A stretch of DNA of 64,000 nucleotides from Rhodospirillaceae bacterium (lineage in GTDB: Bacteria > Pseudomonadota > Alphaproteobacteria > Reyranellales > Reyranellaceae), in assembly GCA_009772935.1 (NCBI GenBank), contig WOUR01000027.1, forward strand, positions 1 through 64,000, given 5' to 3'. This document shows, piece after piece, positions 9,158 to 17,508 of the stretch. Within the stretch, counting starts at the first letter, position 1; the number at the start of each line of letters is the position of its first letter. Under the pieces are notes generated by a model. That model was not told where the DNA came from, ran no database searches, and saw only the letters and a program-made list of their open reading frames with translations. The position numbers and the translations under genes were made by a program.

Positions 9158-10151
9158 TGTCGATCGTCGAGCGGTGGCCGATATGGTCGAAGTGCCCGGC
9201 GAGCCAATCGTCTGCCGCTTTCCGGCCGATTGCCTTGAGGTGCAGCAGGAAATCCATTCTCGCGTTGAGCTTGCTGGAGACCCCCAGGCCGCGCATCTGC
9301 TTCTCCGCCTCGATCCAGTGCACGTTGATGCGCTTGTAGCTGTTGGAGTCGAGTTTCTGCTCGTCGATCAGGTCGGTGACGAAGGAGATGGCGCGCATCT
9401 CGCGCATCAGCGACGAATTGAACGAGATCTCGTTGACGCGGTTCATGATCTCGGCCGCCGTCGTCGGGACGCGGTCGCAGCCCAGCGGATTGATCTGGAC
9501 GATCACCACGTCCTGGCTTTGCGTGCCGTAGATCAACGGGAAGATCGCCGGATTGCCCATGTAGCCGCCATCCCAGTAGGGATCGCCGTCGACCGTGACC
9601 GCCTGGAAGAGGAAGGGCAGGCAGGCCGATGCCAGCAGCGCCTCGGCCGTGATCTCGCCCGACTGGAAGACACGCACCTTGCCCGTCTTCACGTTGGTCG
9701 CGCTGATGAAGAGCTTCACCGCCCGGCAACCTTCGAGCCGCCGGAAGTCGATCGAACGTTCCAGCACGCCGCGCAACGGGTTCAGGTTCATGGGATTGAG
9801 CTGGTAGGGCGACAGCATGCGCGTCAGCATGTCGAATGCCACGAAGGCTGCCGAATGGTCGAGGTTCCATCCGCTGGAATATCGGTCGAACGGTGTGGGC
9901 TGCAGGGGGCCTGCCTGGGCGGCCCGGCTGATGTTGGTCCAGAAGTTGTCGAGGGCGCGGCGTGCCTCTTCGCGTCCGCCGCGGCCCATGCCGTCGGCGA
10001 ACACCGCGGCATTCATCGCGCCCGCCGAGGTGCCGGAGATTGCCTCCACCTCCAGGTGATCCTCGTCGAGCAGACGATCGAGCACCCCCCAGGTATAAGC
10101 GCCGTGGGCGCCGCCACCCTGAAGGGCGAGGTTGATGCGCTTGATCCCCAT
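9138..10151 (-). CDS. patatin-like phospholipase family protein
   Basis: NLALQGGGAHGAYTWGVLDRLL, GTSAGAMNA, DGGYMGN. Confidence 0.92.
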   Translation of the reverse strand: MGIKRINLALQGGGAHGAYTWGVLDRLLDEDHLEVEAISGTSAGAMNAAVFADGMGRGGREEARRALDNFWTNISRAAQAGPLQPTPFDRYSSGWNLDHSAAFVAFDMLTRMLSPYQLNPMNLNPLRGVLERSIDFRRLEGCRAVKLFISATNVKTGKVRVFQSGEITAEALLASACLPFLFQAVTVDGDPYWDGGYMGNPAIFPLIYGTQSQDVVIVQINPLGCDRVPTTAAEIMNRVNEISFNSSLMREMRAISFVTDLIDEQKLDSNSYKRINVHWIEAEKQMRGLGVSSKLNARMDFLLHLKAIGRKAADDWLAGHFDHIGHRSTIDIKEKFL

Positions 10152-10161
10152 CTCGGCCTCC

Positions 10162-10944
10162 TCAGTGCGCGGTCCAGCCGCCGTCCATGGGCAGGGCGGC
10201 GCCCGTCACCGACCCGCCACTGTCGCTGCACAGGAACGCGGCCAGGGCGGCGAGCTCCGCCACTTCGACGAAGCGCTTGTTCGGCTGGTTCTTCAGCAGC
10301 ACGTCGGAGATCACCTTCTCGCGGTCGATGCCGTGCGCCTTCGCCTGGTCGTCGATCTGCCGCTCGACGAGAGGCGTCCGCACGTAGCCTGGGCAGATGG
10401 CGTTGCAGGTGATGCCGTCCTCGGCGGTCTCGAGGGCCGTTACCTTGGTGAGGCCGAGCACGCCGTGTTTGGCGGCCACGTAGGCCGCCTTGTACGGTGA
10501 GGCGACCAGCGCGTGCGCCGAGGCCACGTTGATCACGCGGCCCCAGCCCTTGCGGCGCATCGCCGGCAGTACGAGCTTGGTGGTATGGAAGGCCGAGGAG
10601 AGGTTGATCGCCATGATGGCGTCCCACTTCTCTTCGGGAAACTCTTCGATCGGCGCGACGTGCTGGACACCGGCGTTGTTCACCAAGATGTCGACGGCGC
10701 CGAAGGTGTCGACCGTCTGCCGTACCATCTGCTCGATCGCCCTGGGCTTGCCCATGTCGGCCGGTGAATAGACGACCATCGCATTGGTGCGGTGGGCGAG
10801 ATCGGCGCGGGTGCGCTCGATCTCCATCGTGTCGCCGAAGCCGTTCAGCACCACATTCGCGCCGGCATGCGCGAACGCTTCGGCGATGCCGAGGCCGATG
10901 CCGCTGGTGGAGCCGGTGACGATGGCAGTCTTGCCCTTGAGCAT
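10162..10944 (-). CDS. 3-hydroxybutyrate dehydrogenase (SDR)
   Basis: GKTAIVTGSTSGIGLGIA, NNAGVQHVAPIEEFPEEKWDAI, YVAAKHGVLGLTKVTALE, ICPGYVRTPLVERQI. Confidence 0.92.
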   Translation of the reverse strand: MLKGKTAIVTGSTSGIGLGIAEAFAHAGANVVLNGFGDTMEIERTRADLAHRTNAMVVYSPADMGKPRAIEQMVRQTVDTFGAVDILVNNAGVQHVAPIEEFPEEKWDAIMAINLSSAFHTTKLVLPAMRRKGWGRVINVASAHALVASPYKAAYVAAKHGVLGLTKVTALETAEDGITCNAICPGYVRTPLVERQIDDQAKAHGIDREKVISDVLLKNQPNKRFVEVAELAALAAFLCSDSGGSVTGAALPMDGGWTAH

Positions 10945-10997
10945 GGATCGTTCCTCCTGATGGACGATCGCACTCTGCCCGCGGCGAGGATGGCGCT

Positions 10998-11026
10998 GAA
11001 ATGCCGTGTCCCTACCGATTCGATAG
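10998..11026 (-). promoter_or_regulatory. shared motif site A: (minus) CTATCGAAT-N12-GGCATTTC, upstream of 3-HB dehydrogenase
   Basis: fixed-spacing match to sites at 11719, 12699 and 16568; reads toward ATG at 10944. Confidence 0.6.
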
Positions 11027-11683
11027 GGCGTGGGTATGGCGCAACGCCTGCAGGGCCGTCAGCAGCTCCTCGGGATCGGGCCAGCACGCGGGATCGACGT
11101 CGGTGAAGGCAAACGCCAGGCGTGCATCGGGCGCCACGACGAAGACTGCGGGCACCGGCAGGCGCCAGTGCGTGTCGCCGTGCAGCGCCGGGAAGTCGCG
11201 GCCGCGGGTGCGGTGGATGCGGACATGCGCCGGCGACAGATCGTAGGCCAGTCCGCAGGTCCGCGCGAAGCCGTTGGCGGGATCGCTGAGCATGAGATAG
11301 CCGATGCCGCGTCTCTCGACGGTCCTGGCAATGTGCTCCACGCGCTCGGGCATGATGCCGACCGCCCGGGCGCCCAGCACCTCGATCGCCGGGCGGGCTT
11401 CCTCGAGCGCCGCCATGGTGAGGTCGCAGTAGGGGCACCAGCCCCCACGGAACAGCGCCAGCACGAGGGGGCCACGATCGAGCAGTTCCTGCGACGTCCA
11501 TAGGCGGCCGGCGCCATCGGACAAGGTGAAGTCGGGCAGGTAGTCGCCGAAGCCGAGCCCTTCCTCGACCAGCCGGACCATGCGCAGCCGGTCGAGCTCG
11601 TCCTGGAAATCCGCCCGGTCGCGAGCCGGAAGCGCCGCCCGGTGGCGGTCGTTCAGGTCGCGCAGAGTCTGGACGAGGTTCAT
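11012..11683 (-). CDS. peroxiredoxin-like protein (AhpC/TSA redoxin fold)
   Basis: FTLSDGAGRLWTSQELLDRGPLVLALFRGGWCPYCDLTMAALEE (CxxC). Confidence 0.88.
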   Translation of the reverse strand: MNLVQTLRDLNDRHRAALPARDRADFQDELDRLRMVRLVEEGLGFGDYLPDFTLSDGAGRLWTSQELLDRGPLVLALFRGGWCPYCDLTMAALEEARPAIEVLGARAVGIMPERVEHIARTVERRGIGYLMLSDPANGFARTCGLAYDLSPAHVRIHRTRGRDFPALHGDTHWRLPVPAVFVVAPDARLAFAFTDVDPACWPDPEELLTALQALRHTHALSNR

Positions 11684-11718
11684 GCCGGCTGCAGTGTGGC
11701 GGTCCTTTCCAGGCCCCG

Positions 11719-11747
11719 GAAATACCTTCCGGTTTTACATTCGATAG
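11719..11747 (-). promoter_or_regulatory. shared motif site B: (minus) CTATCGAAT-N12-GGTATTTC, upstream of peroxiredoxin-like gene
   Basis: same spacing as site A; in divergent peroxiredoxin/LysR intergenic region. Confidence 0.6.
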
Positions 11748-11758
11748 CCACAGGCTAT
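11744..11758. promoter_or_regulatory. LysR-type operator candidate ATAG-N7-CTAT
   Basis: perfect ATAGccacaggCTAT dyad directly upstream of the LysR gene. Confidence 0.6.
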
Positions 11759-11802
11759 GGTCATGCGAGGCATAATGGCTGCGAGCCCGGGGGACCGCTG
11801 CC

Positions 11803-12690
11803 GTGGAAATGCATCAGATCCGCTACTTCCTCGCGGTATGCGAGACGCTGAACTTCACGCGCGCCGCGGAGTCCTGCAACGTCTCGCAGCCATCGCTCAC
11901 GCGCGCAATCAAGGGCCTGGAAGACGAGTTGGGCGGCCCGTTGTTCCGGCGCGAGCGCAACAATACCCATCTGACCGGCCTCGGCGAGATGATGCGTCCT
12001 CATCTCACCCAGGTCCTGATCGAGACCGACGCCGCCAAGGAACGTGCCAAGAGCTTCGCAAGGCTCGACGATGTCGAGTTGAAGCTCGGCATGATGTGCA
12101 CCATCGGCCCGCGCCGCTTCGTGCCCTTCCTGCAGGCGTTTAGAGAGCGGCATCCCAAGGTGAAGCTGGTCGTGCAGGACGGCTCCAATACGATGCTGCA
12201 GGAGCGGTTGGTCCAGGGTGAGCTGGATGTCGCCGTCTATGGGCAGCCCGAGGAGATCGACGAGCGATTCCATGCGCGGCGGCTATACGACGAGAGGTTC
12301 GTGATCGGTGTCGGACCGGGACATTCCTTCGACAAGCTCAATGCCGTGAGGGTCCGGGACCTGCACGACCAGGCCTACGTCAATCGCCTGCAGTGCGAGT
12401 TCTTCGGACATGCGGGACGGATCTTCCGCGAGCATGGCGGCAAGCCGCGCATCGTCTTCCGCTCCGACCGCGATGATTGGGTGCAGAGCATGGCGATGGC
12501 GGGGCTGGGCTTCACCTTCATCCCGGAGTTCGCCGTCACCATGCCCGGCCTGCGCGTGCGACCGCTGATCGAGCCCGAGATCGTGCGCAGCATCCAGGTC
12601 GTCACCGTGCGCGGGCGGCCGCATGTGCCGGCGGTCGGCGCTTTCGTCCGTGAGATCCTCGCTTTTGCGTGGGTGAACGCCAGCGCCTGA
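11803..12690 (+). CDS. LysR family transcriptional regulator
   Basis: MEMHQIRYFLAVCETLNFTRAAESCNVSQPSLTRAIKGLEDELGGPLFRRER HTH plus substrate-binding domain. Confidence 0.95.
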   Translation: MEMHQIRYFLAVCETLNFTRAAESCNVSQPSLTRAIKGLEDELGGPLFRRERNNTHLTGLGEMMRPHLTQVLIETDAAKERAKSFARLDDVELKLGMMCTIGPRRFVPFLQAFRERHPKVKLVVQDGSNTMLQERLVQGELDVAVYGQPEEIDERFHARRLYDERFVIGVGPGHSFDKLNAVRVRDLHDQAYVNRLQCEFFGHAGRIFREHGGKPRIVFRSDRDDWVQSMAMAGLGFTFIPEFAVTMPGLRVRPLIEPEIVRSIQVVTVRGRPHVPAVGAFVREILAFAWVNASA

Positions 12691-12698
12691 CGGCGCGG

Positions 12699-12727
12699 CT
12701 ATCGAATCGATCCTCATTCGGCATTTC
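12699..12727 (+). promoter_or_regulatory. shared motif site C: CTATCGAAT-N12-GGCATTTC, upstream of secreted cupin gene
   Basis: same spacing as sites A and B, reading toward ATG at 12805. Confidence 0.6.
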
Positions 12728-12804
12728 AAGACGAAGCCCGCCGCTCCGATGCTGTCGACATCGCCGCGACATTTCCGTCGCGGCTCAACTGCACGGAGAT
12801 ACCG

Positions 12805-13263
12805 ATGTTCGCTCGAACCCTGATTGCTTCCACCCTGATCGTGGCCGGCCTCTCGGCCCCCGCTTTCGCCGGTGAGTGCCCAGCCGACAAGATGAAGACC
12901 GACGCCGTCAAGCCGGTGAGCCATGGCCCGAAGGGCGTGACCGACAAGGTGCTGGCGGCCATCGACCTCTCGAAGGAGAAGGTCTCCCTGAACGGCCACA
13001 TGATGCGCGTTCGCAAGCTCGAGATTCAGCCGGGCGGGATCGTGCCGTGGCACAGCCACGCCGAGCGTCCGGCGCTGATCTACGTCGTGACCGGCGAGAT
13101 CGTCGAGAATGCCAGCAACTGCGCCGTGCCGATCGTTCACAAGGCGGGCGAGGTTGCCCGCGAGACGCATGCCACGTCGCACTGGTGGCAGAACAACGGC
13201 AAGGCGACCGTCGTCCTGCTGTCATTCGATATCCAGAGCGACCCCAACGACAAGCACATGTGA
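12805..13263 (+). CDS. secreted cupin-domain protein
   Basis: signal peptide MFARTLIASTLIVAGLSAPAFA; PGGIVPWHSHAERPALIYVVTGEI cupin motif. Confidence 0.85.
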   Translation: MFARTLIASTLIVAGLSAPAFAGECPADKMKTDAVKPVSHGPKGVTDKVLAAIDLSKEKVSLNGHMMRVRKLEIQPGGIVPWHSHAERPALIYVVTGEIVENASNCAVPIVHKAGEVARETHATSHWWQNNGKATVVLLSFDIQSDPNDKHM

Positions 13264-13293
13264 CCGGATCGCATTGAATCGAAGGATCACATC

Positions 13294-14472
13294 ATGTCGG
13301 GTGTCCTGCGCGCGTTCACGATCGGCCTCACCGCCTTCCTGACCGTCGTCGACCTGTTCGCGACGCAGGCCATATTGCCGGCCCTGACCGCCGCCTATGG
13401 CGTCACGCCCGCCGCCATGGGACTGGCCGTCAACGCCAGTACCGTCGGCATGGCCGCCGGCGGGCTGGGTGTCGCCCTGCTGGGCAGGCGGCTCGACCGT
13501 CGGCGCGGAATCCTTCTCAGCCTCACCTTGCTCGCCGTGCCGACCGCGCTGCTGGCGACCATGCCGTCGCTGCCGGTGTTCACCGCCCTGCGCATCGTGC
13601 AGGGCCTCTTCATGTCGACGGCGTTCGGCCTCACGCTGGCATATCTCGGTGAACATGCGGGGCCCGCCGATATGGCGAACGCCTTCGCCGCCTACGTGAC
13701 AGGGAACGTCGCCTCCAACCTGTTCGGCCGCCTGCTGGCGGCGGGGGTGGTCGATCACCTGGGGCTCGCCGCGAACTTCCAGGTCTTCGCGGCCCTCAAT
13801 CTCGCCGGTGCCGTGCTGGTCTGGTTCACCGTCGAACGCACGCCGCCGATGAGGGCGGGGAACATGAGCCACGGCTCTCCGCTCTCGAGCTGGCGCCGTC
13901 ATCTCAGCGATCCTGGCCTGCGGGCCGCTTTCGCGACGGGCTTCGCGATCCTGTTCGCCTTCATCGGCACCTTCACCTACGTGAACTTCGTGCTGGTCGG
14001 CCCCCCCTTCGCCGTCGGCATGATGATGCTCGGGGTGATCTACTTCGTGTTCCTGCCGTCGGTGATCACCACGCCGCTGGCCGGTCTGGTCGTACGACGC
14101 CTGGGGACCCGGTCCACCCTCTGGCTGTCCTTTGCCGTGGCCGCGGTCGGGCTGCCGTTCCTGCTGGGCGTGGGCCTCTCTTCGATGCTGCTCGGTCTCG
14201 GCCTCATCTCGGTGGGCACGTTCTTCGCGCAGGCGACCGCCACCGGTTTCGTGGGGCGCGCCGCCACGATCGATCGCGGCGCGGCCAGCGGGCTTTATCT
14301 CGCGAGCTATTTCCTGGGCGGCCTCGCGGGCAGCGCCGTTCTGGGAGAGGTTTTCGATCGATGGGGTTGGACGGCCTGCGTGATCGGCATCGGCGCGTCG
14401 CTCGCCTTGGGTGCGGGACTCGCGGCCTGGCTGGTGGAGGATCGCGAGATCAGTCCGGCTCAGAGCCGGTGA
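13294..14472 (+). CDS. MFS transporter
   Basis: about 12 hydrophobic segments; LGVALLGRRLDRRRGILLSL, LRIVQGLFMSTAF. Confidence 0.9.
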   Translation: MSGVLRAFTIGLTAFLTVVDLFATQAILPALTAAYGVTPAAMGLAVNASTVGMAAGGLGVALLGRRLDRRRGILLSLTLLAVPTALLATMPSLPVFTALRIVQGLFMSTAFGLTLAYLGEHAGPADMANAFAAYVTGNVASNLFGRLLAAGVVDHLGLAANFQVFAALNLAGAVLVWFTVERTPPMRAGNMSHGSPLSSWRRHLSDPGLRAAFATGFAILFAFIGTFTYVNFVLVGPPFAVGMMMLGVIYFVFLPSVITTPLAGLVVRRLGTRSTLWLSFAVAAVGLPFLLGVGLSSMLLGLGLISVGTFFAQATATGFVGRAATIDRGAASGLYLASYFLGGLAGSAVLGEVFDRWGWTACVIGIGASLALGAGLAAWLVEDREISPAQSR

Positions 14473-15700
14473 TCAGCCGAGCGCCGGACTGGAAGGTCAC
14501 GTAGGACCAGATCCAGTCGAGCATCACGACGGCGCGGTTGCGAAAGCCGATCAGGAAGGAGACGTGGATCAGCCCCCACATCATCCAGGCGAGGGTCCCG
14601 TCGAGCCGCAGCCAGCCGAAATCCGCGACCGCGGAGCGCCGGCCGATGGTCGCCATGGTGCCGTAGTCACGATAGCGGAACGGCGGCGGCGATTGCCGGC
14701 CGGCGATGCGGGCGCGGAGGACGCGCGCGACATACGCGCCCTGCTGCTTGGCGACGGGCGCCAGCCCCGGCAGTTGCGTGCCGTCGCCGCGGGCGACGCT
14801 TGCCGTATCGCCGATGACGAAGATTTCCGGATGACCGGGCAGGGTGAGGTCCGGGCCGACGGGCACGCGGCCGACGCGGTCGCTCTCGATGCCCAGCCAT
14901 CGAGCGGCCGGCGATGCTGCCACGCCGGCGGCCCACACGATGGTGGCGGCGGGAATGTGATCCGCGCCGACCGTGACGCCGCTCTCGTCACAATTCGACA
15001 CGGGTGTGCCGAGCCGTACCTCGACCTTCAGCCGTTCGAGCGCCGCCCGGGCGGAGGCACTGAGCACAGGAGGAAACGCGGTCAGCACGCGGGAACCCGC
15101 TTCGACCAGGACGATACGGGCATCGCGCGGATCGATGGTGCGGAAATCGTGACGCAGCGCGACGTGGGCGAGCTCGGCGATGGCGCCCGCCATCTCGACG
15201 CCGGTCGGGCCGGCGCCGATCACCACGAAGGTCAGCAGGCGCCGGCGCGATTCCGCCACATCAGTTGCCTCGGCGTGCTCGAAGGCCGTCAGGATGCGGC
15301 GGCGGATGCGGGTGGCGTCGTCGATCTTCTTGAGGCCCGGCGCCGCCTTCTCCCACTCGTCGTGGCCGAAATAGGAATGGCGCGACCCGGTTGCCAGCAC
15401 GAGCTGGTCATAGGCGATCTCCCGGTCCTCGAGCCGCACGATCTGGCGCTGCCGGTCGACGCCGGTCACCTTGCCCAGGAAGACGCGCACGTTGGAGGCG
15501 CGGCGCAGGATTGCGCGAATGGGCGAGGCGATCTGGGCCGGCGACAGGCCGGCGGTCGCGACCTGGTAGAGCAGCGGCTGGAAGAGGTGGTAGTTGCGCC
15601 GGTCGATGACGGTGACGTCGGCGTCGGCGCCGGCGAGGTTGTGCGCGGCGCTGAGGCCGCCGAAGCCCGCGCCGACGATGACGATACGCGGACGGGCCAT
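14450..15700 (-). CDS. ndh: type II NADH dehydrogenase / NAD(P)/FAD-dependent oxidoreductase
   Basis: RIVIVGAGFGGLSAAHNLAGADADVTVIDRRNYHLFQPLLYQVATAGLSPAQIASPIR; start trimmed to MARPRIV at 15700. Confidence 0.92.
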   Translation of the reverse strand: MARPRIVIVGAGFGGLSAAHNLAGADADVTVIDRRNYHLFQPLLYQVATAGLSPAQIASPIRAILRRASNVRVFLGKVTGVDRQRQIVRLEDREIAYDQLVLATGSRHSYFGHDEWEKAAPGLKKIDDATRIRRRILTAFEHAEATDVAESRRRLLTFVVIGAGPTGVEMAGAIAELAHVALRHDFRTIDPRDARIVLVEAGSRVLTAFPPVLSASARAALERLKVEVRLGTPVSNCDESGVTVGADHIPAATIVWAAGVAASPAARWLGIESDRVGRVPVGPDLTLPGHPEIFVIGDTASVARGDGTQLPGLAPVAKQQGAYVARVLRARIAGRQSPPPFRYRDYGTMATIGRRSAVADFGWLRLDGTLAWMMWGLIHVSFLIGFRNRAVVMLDWIWSYVTFQSGARLITGSEPD

Positions 15701-15717
15701 GGCGAGCCTCCCTGGAG

Positions 15718-16194
15718 TTAAGCGCGTCCGAACAGGTTGAACGCGATGATGCGGTCGATCGACAGGGCGCCCGGCCCGCGTGTCAGAACATAGGCCAGAA
15801 TGGAGGCCCACATCAGATGCTCGGGCCAGTTGCCGGGATAGACCAGGAACTGGATGACCAGGGTCATCGTCAGCAGGGCCGCGGCGCCGAGCCGGGCGAA
15901 GAGGCCGAGGACCAGCAGAACCGGCGCGCCCAGCTCGACGGCGGTTCCCATCGTGGCGGCGATCTCCGGCGGCAGAAGAGGCAGGCGATACTCTTCGCGG
16001 AACAGCTCGACCGCGGTGTCGAAGCTTTCGAACTTGTTCATGCCCGAGCGGAAGAACGTGGCGCCGACGGCCGTGCGCATGCCGAATTCCAGCAGCGACA
16101 GCGGAACGCGATTGCCGGCGGCGCGCAGCGCGGCAAGACGCGAAGAGATGCGGCGAAACCCGTCGGTATCACGAGTGAAGGTGTCCGTCGTCAT
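15718..16194 (-). CDS. DoxX family membrane protein (bufferin-locus partner candidate)
   Basis: LLEFGMRTAVGATFFRSGMNKFESFDTAVELFREEYRLPLLPPEIAATMGTAVELGAPVLLVLGLFARLGA. Confidence 0.88.
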   Translation of the reverse strand: MTTDTFTRDTDGFRRISSRLAALRAAGNRVPLSLLEFGMRTAVGATFFRSGMNKFESFDTAVELFREEYRLPLLPPEIAATMGTAVELGAPVLLVLGLFARLGAAALLTMTLVIQFLVYPGNWPEHLMWASILAYVLTRGPGALSIDRIIAFNLFGRA

Positions 16195-16218
16195 GGTTGC
16201 TCTCTCCTCTGAAAGGGT

Positions 16219-16247
16219 CCGGCCGCCGCTTCTTGGGCGGCGGCCGG
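16219..16247 (-). repeat. perfect 11-bp inverted repeat / hairpin between bufferin precursor and DoxX gene
   Basis: CCGGCCGCCGC-N7-GCGGCGGCCGG. Confidence 0.75.
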
Positions 16248-16253
16248 CGGGGA

Positions 16254-16502
16254 TCAGCCCCTTGCGGCCGTCAGCTTGCCGCCGACGATCTTCTCGCAGG
16301 TACCCTTCGGCACGCCGACCCAGGCACTGGCCTCGGCATCCTTCTTGGAGGTGCCGGCGCACGACGACGTGGCGGTCTGGCAGTCGTTCTTGCCGGCCTT
16401 GGCGACGCCGTAGCATTTCTCGACGTTGCCCTGGGCCTGCGCCGCCGCGCCGAGCAGCAGGGCAGTGCTGAGGGCGGCCGCGATGGTGAGTGTGGACTTC
16501 AT
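16254..16502 (-). CDS. DUF2282 / BufA1-type bufferin precursor peptide (metal-binding RiPP)
   Basis: signal peptide then [48 protein letters not shown]; four Cys in DUF2282 pattern. Confidence 0.88.
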   Translation of the reverse strand: MKSTLTIAAALSTALLLGAAAQAQGNVEKCYGVAKAGKNDCQTATSSCAGTSKKDAEASAWVGVPKGTCEKIVGGKLTAARG

Positions 16503-16567
16503 GATCATCTCCTTGGGTTGGTCTCCCTCTCGGGATGGCCAACGATGCCGTCCGCCCGCTCCAGCCT

Positions 16568-16596
16568 GAAATATCGAGTCGACATCGGAACGATAG
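16568..16596 (-). promoter_or_regulatory. shared motif site D: (minus) CTATCGTTC-N12-GATATTTC, upstream of bufferin precursor
   Basis: GAAATATC...CGATAG aligned at the same spacing as sites A-C; reads toward ATG at 16502. Confidence 0.5.
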
Positions 16597-16662
16597 CCGG
16601 CGTGTGAGGGCGGAAGGGAAGGACTTCGGAGTAGGCTCCTCCTGCCTCGCAAGGGAGAACCC

Positions 16663-17508
16663 ATGAACGGCAATCTAGCCATGACCGGCATCGGGCTGCG
16701 CGCGCCGCACCTTGCCGCGATTTCGAACGACAGGCCTTCGATCGGCTTCCTCGAGATCCATGCCGAGAACTATCTCGCGCCGACGGCCGCGCTCCGCACG
16801 GTGGAGCGCTTGCGCTGCGACTATCCGCTCTCCATCCATGCGGTGGGTCTGTCGCTCGGCTCCGTCGACGGTCTCGACGAAGCCCATCTGGATCGCGTGG
16901 TGGCGCTGGTGGAGCGGGTCGAACCGATGCTCGTGTCCGATCACCTGTCGTGGAGCAGCCTGGGGGGCCGCTGCTACAATGATCTGCTGCCCTTGCCGTA
17001 CACCGAGGAGGCGCTGGCGGTTGTGGTGCGTAACGTCCAGCGGCTGCAGGAGCGGTTGGGCCGCCGGGTCTCGATCGAGAATCCGTCCTGCTATCTCGGC
17101 TTCCGGCATTCGACCCTGTCGGAGCCGGAGTTCCTCGCGGAAGTGGTGCGGCGCAGCGGTTGCGGCCTCCTGCTCGATGCCAACAACGTCGTCGTGACGG
17201 CACACAATCTGCGGCTCGATCCGGCGGGCTGGCTCGAGGACCTGCCGGTCCATGCGGTGACCGAGTATCACCTGGCCGGCCACGCCGTGAACGACGCCGA
17301 CGGTGAGCCGGTCCTGATCGACGACCATGGCAGCCGCATCGGCGATCGTGTTTTCGAGCTTTTCGGGGAGATGGTGCATCGATATGGGCGCCGGCCGACG
17401 CTCGTCGAATGGGACACCGACATTCCGGCGCTCGACGTCCTTCTGGGCGAGGCGCGTCGAGCTGCGCGCGTGCTGGAGGCGGAGCGGGCCCATGCTCACG
17501 CTGCCTGA
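16663..17508 (+). CDS. DUF692 family multinuclear non-heme iron oxidase (MNIO, BufB-like)
   Basis: [79 protein letters not shown]. Confidence 0.93.
   Translation: MNGNLAMTGIGLRAPHLAAISNDRPSIGFLEIHAENYLAPTAALRTVERLRCDYPLSIHAVGLSLGSVDGLDEAHLDRVVALVERVEPMLVSDHLSWSSLGGRCYNDLLPLPYTEEALAVVVRNVQRLQERLGRRVSIENPSCYLGFRHSTLSEPEFLAEVVRRSGCGLLLDANNVVVTAHNLRLDPAGWLEDLPVHAVTEYHLAGHAVNDADGEPVLIDDHGSRIGDRVFELFGEMVHRYGRRPTLVEWDTDIPALDVLLGEARRAARVLEAERAHAHAA

Noticed and set aside
11803-12690. Calling the LysR regulator OxyR because of the ATAG-N7-CTAT site and peroxiredoxin neighbour
   Set aside because: The characteristic OxyR Cys pair context (CGHS...C) is not present; only the generic LysR call is supported.
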